Assembly (NCBI GenBank): GCA_016212295.1
Contig: JACRGO010000007.1
Location: 1-6,978 of the forward strand
Direction: 5' to 3'
DNA length: 6,978 nucleotides
Source: Nitrospinota bacterium
GTDB taxonomy: Bacteria; Nitrospinota; Nitrospinia; JACRGO01
Shown: positions 4,727-6,978 of the stretch, piece by piece
Numbering within the stretch: the first letter of the stretch is position 1
Layout: every line of letters begins with the position of its first letter
Program-made: the position numbers and the translations under genes
Notes under the pieces: generated by a model
The model's input: the letters and a program-made list of their open reading frames with translations, nothing else
What the model was told of the DNA's origin: nothing
The model's database searches: none

Positions 4727-6835
4727 ATGCCTAGAAAATTACCTTTGGAAAAAACCAGGAACATCGGGATAATAGCCCATATAGACGCTGGTAAAACAAC
4801 CACCACGGAGCGTGTGCTTTATTATACCGGCGTGGTCCATAAAATCGGCGAGGTGCATGACGGCACCGCCACCACGGATTGGATGGAGCAGGAGCAGGAG
4901 CGCGGGATTACAATAACGGCTGCCGCAATCACGGCCATGTGGGACGGGCATAGAATCAATATTATAGACACGCCTGGACATGTGGATTTCACGGTGGAGG
5001 TGGAGCGTTCATTGAGGGTGCTTGACGGCGCTGTCGGCGTGTTTTGCGCTGTTGGAGGGGTCCAACCCCAGTCGGAAACGGTTTGGCGCCAGGCGGAAAA
5101 ATATAAAGTGCCGCGGATAGCCTTCGTTAATAAGATGGACAGGGTAGGCGCTAATTTCAAGAATTGCCTGGAACAGATGAGGGAGCGTCTGCGGGCAAAT
5201 CCAGTCGCGATACAACTGCCAATCGGCGCGGAAGACACCTTTATCGGGGCAGTAGATTTAGTCCGAATGAAGGCAATCATATACGACAAGGATGAGTCGC
5301 TGGGGTCTAAATACAAAATCGAGGAAATCCCGGCTGATATGCTTGAGTTGGCGAAGAGCTACCGGGAAAAGCTGATGGATGCCTGCTCCGACGAGGACAT
5401 GGCGTTGATGGAAAAATACCTTGGCGGCGGAGAGGTCACTGAAAGAGAAGTTGAGGCCGCTCTCAGGTCCGCCACCATTAAAGGAAAGGTCACGCCGGTC
5501 CTTTGCGGGTCGGCTTTTAAAAACAAGGGAGTGCAGCCGCTTTTGGACGCGGTTGTGACATATTTGCCTTCCCCTGTTGATATTCCCCCGGTATCCGGGA
5601 TAAATCCTAAAACCGATAAAACAGACCAAAGGAAGGCCTGTGATGAAGAAAAATTCTCGGCCCTCGCCTTTAAAATCATGAGCGACCCTTTTGTCGGACA
5701 ATTGACCTTTTTCAGGGTCTATTCCGGGGTGTTGAAATCAGGCTCCTATGTGTACAATCCTGGAAAGGATTCGAGGGAGCGCATCGGGCGCGTTCTTCAA
5801 ATGCACGCCAACAAAAGGGAAGATATATCGGAGGTTTATGCCGGTGACATCGCGGCGGCTGTAGGTCTGAAGAAGACCGTGACGGGCGATACCTTGTGTG
5901 ATGAAAATCATCCTTTGGTTCTGGAATCCATGGTTTTCCCCCAACCCGTTATAGAGGTTGCGGTGGAGCCAAAGACCAAGGCTGACCAGGACCGCTTAGG
6001 GGACTGCCTGGCGAAACTCGCGCATGAAGACCCCACCTTCAAGGTTAAGGTTGACAAGGAAACGGGCCAGACGGTCATCGCCGGAATGGGAGAGCTACAC
6101 CTGGAAATACTGGTTGACCGCATGAAGAGGGAATTCAAGATTGACGCTAATGTGTCCAAACCTCAGGTCGCTTACAAGGAAACCATTAAAAAAGCCGTGG
6201 ATGCTGAAGCCCGTTTTGTGCGCCAATCAGGAGGCAGGGGACAATATGGACACGTGAAAATAAAGATCGAGCCGAATGAATCAGGGGCGGGTTTTGAATT
6301 TATAAATAAGGTTGTCGGCGGCTCGATCCCAAAGGAATATATTCCAGCCGTCCAAAAAGGCATCGTGGAAGCGATGCTTGGCGGCGTAATCGCGGGATAC
6401 CCGGTGGTGGACTTGAAAGTCATGCTTTATGATGGATCGTTTCATGAAGTGGACTCCTCTGAAATGGCCTTTAAGGTGGCGGGCTCCATGGCGTTTAAAG
6501 ACGGGTGCAAGAGAGCCAGCCCTATTTTGCTGGAACCGGTTATGAGCGTTGAGGTCGTTGTTCCAGAACAGTTCATGGGAGACGTTATCGGGAATTTAAA
6601 CTCCAGGCGCGGCAGGATCAACAGCATGACGGACATGGCCGGGGCAAAGGTCATAAAGGCGCATGTTCCTCTGTCCGAGATGTTCGGATATTCAACGGAT
6701 CTCAGGTCCATGAGCCAGGGCCGCGCCAACTACACCATGGAGTTTTCCAACTATAATGAAGTTCCGAACGCCTTGGCGGCAGAACTGATTTCAAAAATGG
6801 AAGGGGCCCAACAGTACAGTGAAAAAGTTGCCTAA
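4727..6835 (+). CDS. fusA: Translation elongation factor G
   Basis: A GTPase that catalyses translocation of tRNA and mRNA after peptide bond formation and, with RRF, splits ribosomes. The 702 residues match bacterial EF-G. G1 is AHIDAGKTT (17-25), switch I RGITIT (59-64), G3 DTPGH (81-85, with catalytic His85), G4 NKMD (135-138) and G5 GSAFK (261-265). Domain II starts near 310. Domain III contains [11 protein letters not shown] (451-461). Domain IV has [12 protein letters not shown] (499-510) and the tip loop with His573 (SFHEVDSSE), needed for translocation. Domain V ends near 690. No active-site residue is missing. The ATG lies 11 nt after rpsG and shows no clear Shine-Dalgarno sequence, so translational coupling to rpsG is likely. 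Its first eight bases (ATGCCTAG) match those of rpsG. tuf follows after 23 nt. Confidence 0.99.
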   Translation: MPRKLPLEKTRNIGIIAHIDAGKTTTTERVLYYTGVVHKIGEVHDGTATTDWMEQEQERGITITAAAITAMWDGHRINIIDTPGHVDFTVEVERSLRVLDGAVGVFCAVGGVQPQSETVWRQAEKYKVPRIAFVNKMDRVGANFKNCLEQMRERLRANPVAIQLPIGAEDTFIGAVDLVRMKAIIYDKDESLGSKYKIEEIPADMLELAKSYREKLMDACSDEDMALMEKYLGGGEVTEREVEAALRSATIKGKVTPVLCGSAFKNKGVQPLLDAVVTYLPSPVDIPPVSGINPKTDKTDQRKACDEEKFSALAFKIMSDPFVGQLTFFRVYSGVLKSGSYVYNPGKDSRERIGRVLQMHANKREDISEVYAGDIAAAVGLKKTVTGDTLCDENHPLVLESMVFPQPVIEVAVEPKTKADQDRLGDCLAKLAHEDPTFKVKVDKETGQTVIAGMGELHLEILVDRMKREFKIDANVSKPQVAYKETIKKAVDAEARFVRQSGGRGQYGHVKIKIEPNESGAGFEFINKVVGGSIPKEYIPAVQKGIVEAMLGGVIAGYPVVDLKVMLYDGSFHEVDSSEMAFKVAGSMAFKDGCKRASPILLEPVMSVEVVVPEQFMGDVIGNLNSRRGRINSMTDMAGAKVIKAHVPLSEMFGYSTDLRSMSQGRANYTMEFSNYNEVPNALAAELISKMEGAQQYSEKVA

Positions 6836-6858
6836 TATTTTTTGTAGGAGAGCAATAA

Positions 6859-6978
6859 ATGGCTAAGGAGAAATTTGAGAGGACGAAACCCCATTTGAAC
6901 GTGGGGACCATAGGGCACGTTGACCATGGCAAGACGACGCTGACCGCGTCGATAACCGAGGTGTTGTCCAAGAAGGGA
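6859..6978 (+). CDS. tuf: Translation elongation factor Tu, N-terminal part (runs off the window)
   Basis: Only 40 codons are present, ending exactly at the right edge. The product begins [20 protein letters not shown] and contains the P-loop GHVDHGKTT (residues 19-27), followed by LTASITEVL. It delivers aminoacyl-tRNA to the ribosomal A site as a GTP complex. The start is ATG at 6859-6861 with AGGAG (6846-6850) eight bases upstream. Gene order rpsL, rpsG, fusA, tuf is the classical str operon. Whether a second tuf copy exists cannot be seen. Confidence 0.97.
   Translation, partial: MAKEKFERTKPHLNVGTIGHVDHGKTTLTASITEVLSKKG

Overview
The window comes from a bacterial chromosome, probably of a Gram-negative organism. 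The evidence is a conserved str-type operon (S12, S7, EF-G, EF-Tu), tRNAs with encoded CCA ends, sigma70-like promoters, and secreted or membrane proteins with ordinary Sec signal peptides. Nothing in the sequence fixes the phylum. Coding GC looks moderate and the spacers are AT-rich.

The layout is two divergent halves. The left half (about 1-3032) is transcribed leftwards. A good minus-strand promoter (3005-3032) leads into a 715-residue secreted modular protein (2962-815) with the order half TIG/IPT, Fn3, cohesin, dockerin, cohesin, half TIG/IPT, chitobiase-type C-terminal domain. A short secreted coiled-coil protein with one membrane segment follows (786-265), built on four 33-bp tandem repeats. 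This half is rich in short repeats. There are two different heptanucleotide arrays, one with units like AGGAGTC (minus strand) around the small gene and one with units AATTGNN translated in frame inside the large gene. A perfect 36-bp direct repeat brackets the small gene so that recombination between the copies would remove it cleanly. A strong hairpin lies at 172-204.

The right half (about 3179-6978) is transcribed rightwards and is housekeeping. A promoter feeds tRNA-Gly(GCC) and tRNA-Cys(GCA). A spacer of about 350 bp follows, with two further promoters and a stretch that could fold as a small RNA of about 145 nt or a structured leader. Then come rpsL (TTG start), rpsG, fusA and the first 40 codons of tuf. 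The rpoBC genes that often precede rpsL are absent; tRNAs occupy that place.

The two halves are not obviously linked in function. The translation genes form one co-oriented operon for ribosomal proteins and elongation factors. The left pair looks like an accessory envelope or extracellular locus whose modules and repeats suggest protein-protein or carbohydrate contacts and recent local rearrangement. The most interesting parts are the repeat-bracketed small gene, the cohesin/dockerin protein with its split TIG domain, and the possible small RNA upstream of rpsL.
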